Positions 1-6,621 of a stretch of 11,672 bases of DNA are shown here, in pieces. Where the stretch lies: NCBI GenBank assembly GCA_947175465.1, contig CAMWMY010000021.1, positions 1 through 11,672 on the forward strand, given 5' to 3'. This DNA is from an uncultured Erysipelotrichaceae bacterium. GTDB lineage: Bacteria; Bacillota_I; Bacilli_A; Erysipelotrichales; Erysipelotrichaceae. The notes under the pieces were generated by a model. The model did not search any database and had not been told where the DNA came from. It saw only the letters and a list, made by a program, of their open reading frames with translations. A program made the translations under genes and the position numbers. Position 1 is the stretch's first letter, and the number at the start of each line of letters is the position of its first letter.

Positions 1-58
1 CCATCATAATAACTCATAAATAAGAAAATATAAGCATAGTCTTAAATGAGGTGAATGG

Positions 59-496
59 ATGGAAAACAAGAAAGTAATTTGTCTATTTGCAAGTATATTT
101 TCTCTTCTTTTTGCGATGATATACTATTTTCTTTTTAGCAACTTAGTATCATCGAATCAAGGGCCACAAAGTATTTTATATATGAATCAAGTAGGATTAT
201 ATAAAAGTGAGGAAAATGCAAATAAGATAGTGGAAAAATTAAAAGAACAAGAGATACAAGCTTATATTTTCGCTAAAGATGATGTGTTAGCAGTTGTTTG
301 TTCTTTAAGTGATCAAGAGCAAGAAACAAAGCAACAGCAAGAAAAATTATCTTCCCTTGGATATTCTTACATACAGAAAAGTATTGTGATTACAAATGAT
401 GAGATTATTAAAAAGCTTCAAGAAAAAGATTATGCAACTGTATTGGAGATGATAAAGAGTGAAAGTAAAGGAAATGATAGCAAAGGAGAGACCTAG
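59..496 (+). CDS. Small membrane-anchored SPOR-like protein, candidate SpoIIB counterpart
   Basis: The 145-residue protein has one N-terminal membrane segment (about residues 6-27) after a short Lys-containing head, so the rest should lie outside the membrane. Residues about 40-112 resemble a SPOR (septal peptidoglycan-binding) repeat: a strand containing YMNQVGLYKSEENANK, a helix KIVEKLKEQEIQAYIF, then a second strand-helix-strand half ending YSYIQKSIVI. SPOR domains bind denuded glycan at division or engulfment septa. The SD GAGGTG (48-53) sits 5 nt before ATG 59. The end overlaps radC by 38 bp, implying co-translation. In B. subtilis the SPOR protein SpoIIB is encoded just upstream of maf-radC-mreBCD, so position supports a SpoIIB-like role, although this protein is less than half the length of that one. 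Domain assignment is by eye and the sequence is divergent; a generic anchored SPOR protein is the alternative. Confidence 0.6.
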   Translation: MENKKVICLFASIFSLLFAMIYYFLFSNLVSSNQGPQSILYMNQVGLYKSEENANKIVEKLKEQEIQAYIFAKDDVLAVVCSLSDQEQETKQQQEKLSSLGYSYIQKSIVITNDEIIKKLQEKDYATVLEMIKSESKGNDSKGET

Positions 497-1136
497 AGAA
501 AAAGCGATACAATATGGTGTATCTACATTATCTAATCGAGAACTTTTAGCTATCTTATTAAGAAGCGGGAGTAAGCAGCAATCCGCTTTAGAGTTAGCAG
601 ATGACTTATTAAATATACATGGTGGTTTAGGGAATCTTAGCAATGCCTCTATAGCACAATTGATAAGAGTAAAAGGAATCAAAGAGGTAAAAGCTATTCA
701 GCTATTAGCGTGTTTTGAATTAAGTAAGCGTATAACAAGGGAGCAGCTACCAAAGACTTTTAATATTGACCATCCAAAAAAAGTATTGGATTGGTTAAAT
801 CAACAAATCGGTTTTTGTCATCAAGAGCATTTTTTAGTACTTTTTCTTAATATTAAAAATACAATTCTCAGTTATAAAATACTTTATATTGGGACTAGTA
901 GTGGTGCTAAAATAGAACCAAAAGAAGTTTTTCAAGAAGCGATACAAAGAAGATGTCAACGCATTATTTGTGTACATAATCATCCTAGCGGAGATGTAAC
1001 ACCTTCTCATGCAGATATTATGGTTACTAAGTCATTACAAGCGATTGGGAATATGGTGGGAATTGAATTACTGGATCATATTATTGTCGGCAAAAATAAC
1101 TATACAAGTTTACGTAAAAATGTGTTATTAGATTGA
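459..1136 (+). CDS. radC: RadC family protein (JAB1/MPN metalloprotein fold)
   Basis: This is a full-length RadC of 225 residues. The N-terminus carries the family signature KERPREKAIQYG, which fixes the GTG start at 459; GGAG at 445-448 is the likely SD. A helix-hairpin-helix lies at about residues 67-88 (RVKGIKEVKAIQLLA). The C-terminal JAMM-type metal site is complete: H173-x-H175-x7-S183-xx-D186 within HNHPSGDVTPSHAD. The fold is that of zinc-binding JAB/MPN proteins. The historical DNA-repair role is not well established, so no specific reaction is claimed. It overlaps the preceding SPOR gene by 38 bp and adjoins the mre genes as in B. subtilis. An ATG at 474 is possible but lies too close to its nearest purine run and would cut into the conserved start. 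Confidence 0.95.
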   Translation: MKVKEMIAKERPREKAIQYGVSTLSNRELLAILLRSGSKQQSALELADDLLNIHGGLGNLSNASIAQLIRVKGIKEVKAIQLLACFELSKRITREQLPKTFNIDHPKKVLDWLNQQIGFCHQEHFLVLFLNIKNTILSYKILYIGTSSGAKIEPKEVFQEAIQRRCQRIICVHNHPSGDVTPSHADIMVTKSLQAIGNMVGIELLDHIIVGKNNYTSLRKNVLLD

Positions 1137-1161
1137 ATTCATACTTTATAAACTATATAAT
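1133..1161 (+). promoter_or_regulatory. Sigma-A-type promoter for mreC-mreD-minC-minD
   Basis: TTGAAT (1133-1138) and a perfect TATAAT (1156-1161) are separated by exactly 17 bp. The -35 box overlaps the radC stop codon TGA (1134-1136). The start site would fall near 1168, giving a leader of about 19 nt before ATG 1187. This is the best-matching promoter in the window and sets the start of the mre-min operon, though read-through from radC remains possible because no terminator lies between. Confidence 0.75.
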
Positions 1162-1186
1162 ATAAGAAAAAAGTAGGGTGAATGAA

Positions 1187-2023
1187 ATGTCAAAGTTAAC
1201 ACGTTTTCAAAAAATTGCAATACTATCTATTTTAGTTTTAATTTTACTTGGAATAGGAGCTAGCATGTTACCGAATGCTACAGTATACAATAGTGGCTCT
1301 GACGTTGTTTCTATGTTTCGTCACACCTTCATCGATAATCCTATTCGCGTAGTTAAAGAATGGATGAGTGATTTTTCTAATTTATGGTCAGCTCAAGATG
1401 AGAATAAGCAATTAAAGCTTTTATTAGAAAAACAACCGCAGTATGAGGCACTACTGCAAGAAGAGCAAAAAAAAGTAAAAGAATATGAAGAATTATTAGG
1501 TCTTCGCTCGACCCTTCAACAATACGATCAAGTTTTTGCAAGCGTTATTGCAAGAGATCAAGATATGTGGAATCATACGCTTATTATTAATAAAGGAAGT
1601 AAAGATCATATTCAAAAAGATATGGCAGTGATGTCAAGTAAAGGAATGATAGGAAAAATTATTGAAGTATCGGAATTTACAAGTAAAGTAAAATTGCTGA
1701 CAAGTGAAGATCGTATGAATAGTGTATCTGTAAAAGTTATGATTGATAGTGAAACAAGCAGTGAAGGTATTTTACAAAGATATGATGCAGAAAAAGGTGC
1801 TTTTATTGTTCATATATTTGCTAATACAGATAAAATAGAAAAAGATATGAAAGTAGTTACATCAGGGAATGGTGGGGTATATCCAGCAGGGCTCCTTATA
1901 GGAAGTGTTTCTTCAGTAGAGGCATTTGATAATCAAGTAGGTACGAGTTTATATGTGGAGCCTGCTGCTGATTTTCATGACTTTCAAACAGTAGTGATAA
2001 TAAATCAAAATGGAGAAAAATAA
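1187..2023 (+). CDS. mreC: Rod shape-determining protein MreC
   Basis: The 278-residue protein has MreC architecture: a short cytoplasmic head, one membrane segment (about 9-27), a Glu/Lys-rich coiled coil (about 65-105, ending EEYEELLGLRSTL-like), then the beta-rich extracellular domain. That domain includes VIARDQDMWNHTLIINKGS, KGMIGKI and the late GGVYPAGLLIGSV stretch typical of the family. MreC scaffolds the elongation machinery, linking MreB/MreD/RodA to penicillin-binding proteins. The start is placed at ATG 1187 because AGGGTG (1175-1180) lies 6 nt before it; an in-frame GTG at 1178 sits inside that SD and is rejected. mreB, which normally precedes mreC, is absent here. The last codons overlap the beginning of the longest possible mreD frame. 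Confidence 0.95.
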   Translation: MSKLTRFQKIAILSILVLILLGIGASMLPNATVYNSGSDVVSMFRHTFIDNPIRVVKEWMSDFSNLWSAQDENKQLKLLLEKQPQYEALLQEEQKKVKEYEELLGLRSTLQQYDQVFASVIARDQDMWNHTLIINKGSKDHIQKDMAVMSSKGMIGKIIEVSEFTSKVKLLTSEDRMNSVSVKVMIDSETSSEGILQRYDAEKGAFIVHIFANTDKIEKDMKVVTSGNGGVYPAGLLIGSVSSVEAFDNQVGTSLYVEPAADFHDFQTVVIINQNGEK

Positions 2024-2024
2024 T

Positions 2025-2570
2025 ATGATCATGCATAGTTTATTTGTTATTTGTTATTTTTTTATTGATACTATATTATCCCTTTTACTCTCTACAAGTA
2101 TCACAGAGCCTTTTCTTTTTGTTTCTAATTTGGGTTTTTGTGCTATGATTCTTACGATTCGTAAATTTGAAAGTTTAGATGCTTATATTTTCGCTTTCAG
2201 TATGGGAATGGTATATGACTATTTCTTTGCACATACTTTTTTAACTTATGCATTTATATATTTATTTATTGCATTTGTAGTACAACTATGGAAAAAACAT
2301 ATGACTGATACAGCCATAGAACTTTGGATTCTTTGTATTTCGACATTATTCGTCAAAGAGAGTATGGTATATTTTTTTATGATCTTTCGACAATTAACAC
2401 AAGTTTCTATTATCGGATGGTTTATACGAAGAGAATTTATAACTCTTTTAATAAATGGATTACTTGTATTTCTTGTTATCTTTTTAATTCGATGGAAAGA
2501 AGAATATTTGGCTAGAAAGGATAGAAAGATCAGAAAAGAGGAGAAGATTGAATGGCTGAAATTAAAATAA
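2025..2570 (+). CDS. mreD: Rod shape-determining protein MreD
   Basis: This is a very hydrophobic protein of 181 residues with about five or six predicted membrane segments and a basic C-terminal tail (EEYLARKDRKIRKEEKIEW), matching MreD in size and in position directly after mreC. MreD is an integral membrane partner of MreC in the elongasome; it has low sequence conservation, so identification rests partly on context. GGAG (2012-2015) lies 9 nt before ATG 2025, which is preferred over an in-frame ATG at 2010 overlapping the SD. ATG 2025 follows the mreC stop (2021-2023) by one base. The 3' end overlaps the minC start by 19 bp. Confidence 0.9.
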   Translation: MIMHSLFVICYFFIDTILSLLLSTSITEPFLFVSNLGFCAMILTIRKFESLDAYIFAFSMGMVYDYFFAHTFLTYAFIYLFIAFVVQLWKKHMTDTAIELWILCISTLFVKESMVYFFMIFRQLTQVSIIGWFIRREFITLLINGLLVFLVIFLIRWKEEYLARKDRKIRKEEKIEWLKLK

Positions 2571-3121
2571 AAGCCCATAATCAACAATATTATATATATT
2601 GTAGTTACCAAAGTTTTCATGATTTTTTAAAAGTATTATAAGAAAAATTACAAGCATGTACACGAGGTTTGACGAAAGTGTTTGAAGCGATTTTTTGTTT
2701 TGATCAACCTATGAAACAACAAGAAATTATACAACTTTTTCAATACGTAAACAGTAAAGGAGCACTTATCAAAGGTCTACAACTTCCTAAAGATACTTCG
2801 CAAATGTGTATTATTGAAGAGCCTTTATATAGTGGACAAACTTATCGTTTTGACCAAGAAGTGCTTATTTTAGGATCAATACCAGCGGATACCTTTGTTA
2901 CAAGTAAGGAAAGTATTTATGTGATTGGCGATGTTTCTGGAAATGTAGATCTTCTCCATGAAGATTGTTTTTTATGTGCAAGTTATTTCCAACAAGCTAA
3001 TATACGTATTTGTGATAGCCCTTATCAAAATATGACAAGTTTCTCACCTATGAAGCTTTACTATAAAGAAGCTAAAGTTATGAAAAAAGAATATAAGGAG
3101 GAAAGAGTGTGGGACAAGTAA
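2552..3121 (+). pseudogene. minC: Septum-site protein MinC, frame interrupted by TAA at codon 30
   Basis: An excellent SD (AGGAG, 2539-2543) lies 8 nt before ATG 2552, and the frame runs MAEIKIKAHNQQYYIY...FLKVL to a TAA at 2639-2641. It then continues in the same frame without another stop to 3119-3121. Read through the stop it is about 189 codons, near MinC size. Codons about 100-170 are the MinC C-terminal beta-helix domain (SGQTYRF, VLILGSIPADTFV, YVIGDVSGNVDLLHEDCFLCA, then QQANIRI), which binds MinD. Codons 1-90 correspond to the FtsZ-inhibiting N-domain. MinC with MinD blocks Z-ring assembly away from midcell. One base change from AAA, GAA or CAA would create the TAA. The gene overlaps mreD by 19 bp and minD by 13 bp. 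It could be a recent nonsense allele, a sequencing error, or two-part expression with restart at GTG 2678 (GAGG 2664-2667), giving 147 residues. Identity is secure; functional status is not. Confidence 0.8.
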
Positions 3122-3885
3122 TTGCAATAACTTCTGGTAAGGGTGGCGTAGGCAAAAGTAGCGTGTGTGTCAATTTAGGAATTGTGCTTGCACAAATGGA
3201 TTATAAAGTATGTTTAATTGACTGTGATTTAGGTTTAAAAAATCTTGATGTGATGTTAGGTTTAGAAAATCGCGTATTGTATGATTTACGAGATGCTATG
3301 GAAGGGCGATGTAGTTTATCGAAAGCTGTATTGCGTGATAAAAGAGAGCCTAATTTATATTTATTGCCTGCTTGTAAATCTGTAAATTTAAAATATTTTC
3401 AGGGAACGGATTTACAACTTGTTGTGCAAGAATTGCGTAAAAGCTTTGATTTTATTTTATTAGATACACCTGCAGGTATTGAATCAGGTTTTATACATAG
3501 TATTGCTTGTGCAGATCAAGTTGTATTAGTATCTACTTTAGATATTACCGCAATCCAAGATGCTGATCGAGTTATAGGAATTTTGATGAAAGAAGGTATT
3601 GAGGATATTGGGCTTGTGATTAATAAAATGAATCCTAGATATATTGATAAGGGAATTTCGATACGTCTAGAAGATGCCATTTCATGGTTATCGATACAAA
3701 TACTTGGTTATGTATTTGATGATGAAAGTGTAATCCGAAGCAATAATCGAGGAATGCCTATTTGTTTAAGTAAAAATGCACAAATAAATGAATGCTATGA
3801 AATTATTACAAGGCGCTTATTAGGAGAACAAGTATCATTACCAAAATATAAAGAAAAAAAGTTTTTACAAAAATTATTTGGATAA
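3109..3885 (+). CDS. minD: Septum-site determining ATPase MinD
   Basis: This is a 258-residue ParA/MinD-type ATPase. The deviant Walker A KGGVGKS is at residues 11-17, the switch region LIDCDLGLKNLD carries D38 and D40, and Walker B FDFILLDTPAG lies near 113-123. The C-terminus KKFLQKLFG is a short amphipathic membrane-targeting helix as in other MinD proteins. MinD dimerises with ATP on the membrane and recruits MinC. The start is GTG 3109, 7 nt after a consensus AAGGAGG (3095-3101), and it overlaps the minC end by 13 bp. No minE follows, so the topological partner could be a DivIVA/MinJ-type system encoded elsewhere; that is inference. A terminator begins at its stop codon. Confidence 0.97.
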   Translation: MGQVIAITSGKGGVGKSSVCVNLGIVLAQMDYKVCLIDCDLGLKNLDVMLGLENRVLYDLRDAMEGRCSLSKAVLRDKREPNLYLLPACKSVNLKYFQGTDLQLVVQELRKSFDFILLDTPAGIESGFIHSIACADQVVLVSTLDITAIQDADRVIGILMKEGIEDIGLVINKMNPRYIDKGISIRLEDAISWLSIQILGYVFDDESVIRSNNRGMPICLSKNAQINECYEIITRRLLGEQVSLPKYKEKKFLQKLFG

Positions 3886-3915
3886 GAGAAGAAACGTTCT
3901 TCTTTTCTTTTTTTT
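3884..3915 (+). terminator. Rho-independent terminator after minD
   Basis: A 10-bp stem (3884-3893 with 3897-3906, one G-U pair) around the three-base loop ACG is followed by a run of eight T (3908-3915). The stem starts within the minD stop codon. It closes the mre-min operon before the permease gene. Confidence 0.8.
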
Positions 3916-3922
3916 ATAATAG

Positions 3923-3931
3923 TGTTAGAAT
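3923..3931 (+). promoter_or_regulatory. Extended -10 promoter for the AI-2E-family permease
   Basis: TGTTAGAAT is an extended -10 element (TGn + TAGAAT at 3926-3931). The corresponding -35 region lies in the terminator T-run (TTTTCT at 3903-3908) and is weak, as is common with extended -10 promoters. TATAAT at 3915-3920 is an alternative -10. The start site would be near 3938, just ahead of the SD at 3941. The preceding terminator makes some promoter here necessary. Confidence 0.5.
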
Positions 3932-3951
3932 AGCTAAATAGAGGTGATCTT

Positions 3952-5028
3952 ATGTTAAAAGCTTTCTTTAAGTATTTAGATGATCGTTTTCATATGGAAG
4001 CTTTGAAAAAAATAATTGCTATCTTACTTATTATATTATTATTAATGCTTACGAATAATGTATGGGGAGAATGGCTTCGCACAGGATTTGCGATTATACA
4101 ACCATTTTTTATTGGATTTTGCTTAGCTTATATTCTCCATCCATTGGTTACTAACTTAGAAAAAAAGAAGATACCGAAACATTTTGCTATTCTTCTTATA
4201 TGGATATTAATTATTGTAGCGATTATTTTATTAGGTGGACAATTATTTCCGATTTTATATGATAAAATATCATCATTTATAACTTCTTTAGTGAATGGTG
4301 TACAATGGATTAGTGATAAATTAGCAGAAAGTGATATTTTTAAAGACATCACGATTGTGGATACAATATTATCCAATATTACTAAAGAATTACAGTCTTT
4401 AGATAAATGGCTACCTACGGTTGTTAATACATTACCAACTTTTATGGGAACTTTTTTGAATATTTTAACAAATACTTTATTTTCCATTATCATCGCTATT
4501 TATATGTTGCTTGATTTTGATAAAATTAAGAAGGGAATTGCGAAATTTACACAGCTATTTTTTGAAAAAAGTCCTAAATATTTAACACAAGTTGATCAAG
4601 ATGTTAGTGTATATTTACGTTCTTTATTAATTTTAATGGCTATTAAATTAGTTGAATATTCTTTATTTTACTTTTTAATTGGCCATAAAGATTGGCTTAT
4701 TATTGGTATTTTATCTTCCATAGGTTTATGGATTCCTTATCTTGGAGGTACTATTGCAAATACATTCGGGCTTCTTACAGCATTGACTTTGTCTCCTATA
4801 CGAATTGTTATTTTAATTATAGGAATTCTTATTCTTTCTAATGTGGATGCTTATATAATTTCTCCTTTTGTGCATGAAAAAAGAAGTTCTCTAGGTCCTT
4901 TAGTGACATTATTAGCTGTTTTTGCTGGTGGTGTACTTTATGGAGGAATAGGAATTATGGCATCTGTTCCTATAGCTATAGCTATTCGCAGTATTAAATA
5001 TGTCTTTTCTCAAGATATGGAAAAATGA
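3952..5028 (+). CDS. AI-2E/PerM-family membrane permease
   Basis: The 358-residue polytopic protein has the architecture of the AI-2E transporter family (PF01594; YtvI/YueF/PerM group). Paired N-terminal membrane helices (about 18-65) enclose the conserved PFFIGFCLAYILHPLV stretch. A third helix (about 78-97) leads to a central soluble, amphipathic segment (about 100-160). A C-terminal helix block follows with the signature IPYLGGTIAN (P262-Y-L-G-G) and the late SPFVHEKRSSLGPLV motif. Members export small molecules or ions, and the substrate cannot be read from sequence; the AI-2 label should not be taken literally. SD GAGGTGAT (3941-3948) precedes ATG 3952. It has its own promoter and terminator, so it looks like an independent insertion into the minD-spoIVFA neighbourhood known from B. 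subtilis. Confidence 0.88.
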   Translation: MLKAFFKYLDDRFHMEALKKIIAILLIILLLMLTNNVWGEWLRTGFAIIQPFFIGFCLAYILHPLVTNLEKKKIPKHFAILLIWILIIVAIILLGGQLFPILYDKISSFITSLVNGVQWISDKLAESDIFKDITIVDTILSNITKELQSLDKWLPTVVNTLPTFMGTFLNILTNTLFSIIIAIYMLLDFDKIKKGIAKFTQLFFEKSPKYLTQVDQDVSVYLRSLLILMAIKLVEYSLFYFLIGHKDWLIIGILSSIGLWIPYLGGTIANTFGLLTALTLSPIRIVILIIGILILSNVDAYIISPFVHEKRSSLGPLVTLLAVFAGGVLYGGIGIMASVPIAIAIRSIKYVFSQDMEK

Positions 5029-5041
5029 AAATAGAAATAAT

Positions 5042-5089
5042 AAAAGAGCTTTAAAGATTGCATACGCAAATAAAAAAGTTCTTTTTTTT
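5042..5089 (+). terminator. Terminator after the permease, with a nested hairpin
   Basis: An 11-bp stem pairs AAAAGAGCTTT (5042-5052) with AAAGTTCTTTT (5075-5085), one G-U pair, ending in a T-run to 5089. The unusually long 22-base loop contains a smaller TTGC-ATAC-GCAA hairpin (5058-5069). It follows the permease stop by 13 bp. Confidence 0.65.
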
Positions 5090-5096
5090 GCATACG
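5058..5096 (+). repeat. Direct repeat TTGCATACG, two copies 30 bp apart
   Basis: TTGCATACG occurs at 5058-5066, inside the terminator loop, and again at 5088-5096, directly after the T-run. A 9-base exact repeat within a 227-bp intergenic region may be chance or could be a protein-binding site. The rest of the intergenic stretch (5097-5205) shows no gene and no convincing element. Confidence 0.3.
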
Positions 5097-5212
5097 GATA
5101 GAAAAAATGTAGTTACAAATAAGTGAAAAATGGATTTCTATAGCTAAAAAATTACTTTATGTTTTTAAGTCTTTAATATGAAAAATAGTGAAGTGGGATT
5201 TGTAGAAAGACA

Positions 5213-5241
5213 GTCTTTTTTTTAAGAAGCGTACATATACT
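5213..5241 (+). promoter_or_regulatory. Possible sigma-E-like promoter for the SpoIVFA/FB pair
   Basis: GTCTTTTT (5213-5220) and CATATACT (5234-5241), 13 bp apart, resemble the mother-cell sigma-E pattern (about GTCATATT and CATACACT), matching roughly 6 of 8 and 7 of 8 positions. spoIVF is under sigma-E control in B. subtilis, which motivates the search. TATACT (5236-5241) could equally be a sigma-A -10, but no good -35 is spaced for it. A small AAAGA-CAG-TCTTT palindrome (5206-5218) overlaps the -35 side. The leader would be about 14 nt. Confidence 0.3.
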
Positions 5242-5261
5242 TTCTTTGAGGAGGAATGGAT

Positions 5262-5828
5262 ATGAATGACTTAAAAAATGTTAGAAAACGTATTCAAGCA
5301 AGGAAACGTTTTGGATGGGATGAGCAACCCAAAAGCTCTGGTCTTTTCCGTTTTTTATACCGCTTCATGATTCTAACGATGTGCATCGGGATTTTTACTT
5401 TAGCTATTTTAATTAATCAAAAAATAGGACTTGTGAAAATGCCAGAAGTACTCCAAAGTTTCAGACTACCCAATCTTTCAAGCTTGCTTCCTTTTGAAAA
5501 TTGGTTTTCTTTAAAAGAACAGACAGTAGCATCATTTCCAGCATATTCACTATTAGAAAATGATCAATATGCTAATGGTGGAAATACAGCTTATACGATA
5601 CATGATGGTGTTGTTTTACATGTTCAACAAAAAGAGAGTGGAAAGGGAAGTGTCACAATTAAACATGATAATGGGGTTATTGCCACCTATGGATCTTTAA
5701 TTACAATTTCTGTAAAGCAAGATGATCGTGTTTTGAAGGGAAATACGATAGGAACATTTGAAAATTCACTATCCATTACATTTATGAAAGATGAAAAGAA
5801 AATTGACCTTGCGACTGCACTTTCGTAA
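5262..5828 (+). CDS. spoIVFA: SpoIVFA-like membrane protein with degenerate LytM/M23 domain
   Basis: The 188-residue protein has a basic cytoplasmic head (VRKRIQARKRFGW), one membrane segment (about 32-52), a linker, and a C-terminal LytM/M23-type beta domain (about 105-180: HDGVVLHVQQKESGKGSVTI, HDNGVIATYGSL, VLKGNTIGTF). The zinc ligands of active M23 endopeptidases are not seen, as in SpoIVFA, which acts as a scaffold and inhibitor of SpoIVFB rather than as a hydrolase. B. subtilis SpoIVFA is longer (about 264 residues), so this is a compact form. The start is ATG 5262, 7 nt after GAGGAGG (5248-5254); ATG 5256 would leave only one base. It overlaps the next gene by 38 bp. Position after the min genes and before an SpoIVFB-like protease supports the call. 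An unrelated M23-like regulator of that protease is the alternative. Confidence 0.75.
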   Translation: MNDLKNVRKRIQARKRFGWDEQPKSSGLFRFLYRFMILTMCIGIFTLAILINQKIGLVKMPEVLQSFRLPNLSSLLPFENWFSLKEQTVASFPAYSLLENDQYANGGNTAYTIHDGVVLHVQQKESGKGSVTIKHDNGVIATYGSLITISVKQDDRVLKGNTIGTFENSLSITFMKDEKKIDLATALS

Positions 5829-6606
5829 TATCCAATTTATTATTTCGTGGTTATGGATTCCATGTATGCTTTTTATGTGGTATACACATACACTAAAGAC
5901 AATGATATGCATTTTTCTTATGCTGAGCATTCATGAGCTTGCTCATATACTTTTTGCTCGTTTTTTTCAATATGAAATTTCAAGTGTGATTGTGTATCCT
6001 TTTGGTTTATGCGCACATATGGACCATATGGGCTATGGAAATATTTATAAAGAATTACTTATTATTATTGCAGGGCCATTAACTCATTTATGTTTTCCTT
6101 TCTTTATTTATTTAGCCATGCATATACAGCTTATATCAGATACGTATGGACAATACTTACTTATGATGAATGCATCTATTTTTATTTTTAATATTCTTCC
6201 TGTATATCCCTTAGATGGAGGAAGAGTAATACAAAGTTTATTTCATCTTATTTTTCGCTTTAAAACGGCACAAATATGTACTTTAGTCATCTCTTTATGG
6301 AATTTGTGGCTTTTATATTGTTATCGCTTGTTAAATGGAGTAAGTGGAACAATTGTTTTATTATTTTTAGGGATGCAAATTATTACCACTTTTTATCAAT
6401 TATCTTATCAACAATTAGCTTTTTATCATTATCGATATCATAACCCTATAAATGGTGCAATTATTTTAAATGAAGGAAAAGATTTATATCGTTCTAAAAC
6501 AAATATTATGAAAGTAAAACATGGATGGATGGATGAGAAACAATGGTTATCATTTTATTTTCATCGCCCTTTAAAAAAGAGAAAGCATATGACTAAAATT
6601 TTATGA
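5791..6606 (+). CDS. spoIVFB: SpoIVFB-like site-2 family intramembrane metalloprotease (M50)
   Basis: The 271-residue membrane protein has the M50/site-2-protease zinc motif HELAH (H48, E49, H52) in one membrane helix and the second active-site motif N134-ILPVYPLDGG with D142 in a later one. Between them sit YPFG and IIIAGPLTH, as in SpoIVFB. About six membrane segments are followed by a basic tail of roughly 60 residues; a regulatory CBS domain is not evident. In B. subtilis SpoIVFB cleaves pro-sigma-K in the mother cell, held inactive by SpoIVFA and BofA. The same substrate here is inference, since sigK is not in the window. The start ATG 5791 lacks a strong SD and overlaps the SpoIVFA-like gene by 38 bp, suggesting translational coupling and matched amounts of protease and partner. 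A start a few codons later cannot be excluded. Confidence 0.88.
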   Translation: MKRKLTLRLHFRNIQFIISWLWIPCMLFMWYTHTLKTMICIFLMLSIHELAHILFARFFQYEISSVIVYPFGLCAHMDHMGYGNIYKELLIIIAGPLTHLCFPFFIYLAMHIQLISDTYGQYLLMMNASIFIFNILPVYPLDGGRVIQSLFHLIFRFKTAQICTLVISLWNLWLLYCYRLLNGVSGTIVLLFLGMQIITTFYQLSYQQLAFYHYRYHNPINGAIILNEGKDLYRSKTNIMKVKHGWMDEKQWLSFYFHRPLKKRKHMTKIL

Positions 6607-6621
6607 AATTTCAGTAAACTA

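Noticed and set aside
14..42. Sigma-E-like pair TCATAAA and CATAGTCT, 14 bp apart, upstream of the SPOR gene
   Set aside because: The match is weaker than at the SpoIVFA-like gene, the start site would fall on the SD, and spoIIB is not a sigma-E gene in B. subtilis.
347..682. Minus-strand open frame
   Set aside because: It lies antisense to the SPOR gene and radC, has no SD and no family resemblance, and is an AT-rich shadow.
2246..2620. Minus-strand open frame across mreD and minC
   Set aside because: It is a shadow of two well-supported genes on the other strand and its sequence matches no recognisable family.
2669..2671. TTG 2669 as the MinC start
   Set aside because: GAGG lies only one base upstream, and the strong SD with MinC-like codons at 2552 shows the original start is there; GTG 2678 is the better-spaced restart.
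2656..2685. ATG at 2656 as a restart codon for minC
   Set aside because: It is out of the minC frame and stops after nine codons.
4128..4493. Minus-strand open frame inside the permease
   Set aside because: It is a shadow of the permease coding strand, without SD or plausible product.
5206..5223. AAAGA-CAG-TCTTT followed by T residues as a second terminator
   Set aside because: The stem is only five to seven A/T-rich pairs, much of the T-run is consumed by the stem, and a terminator here would sit inside the presumed promoter.
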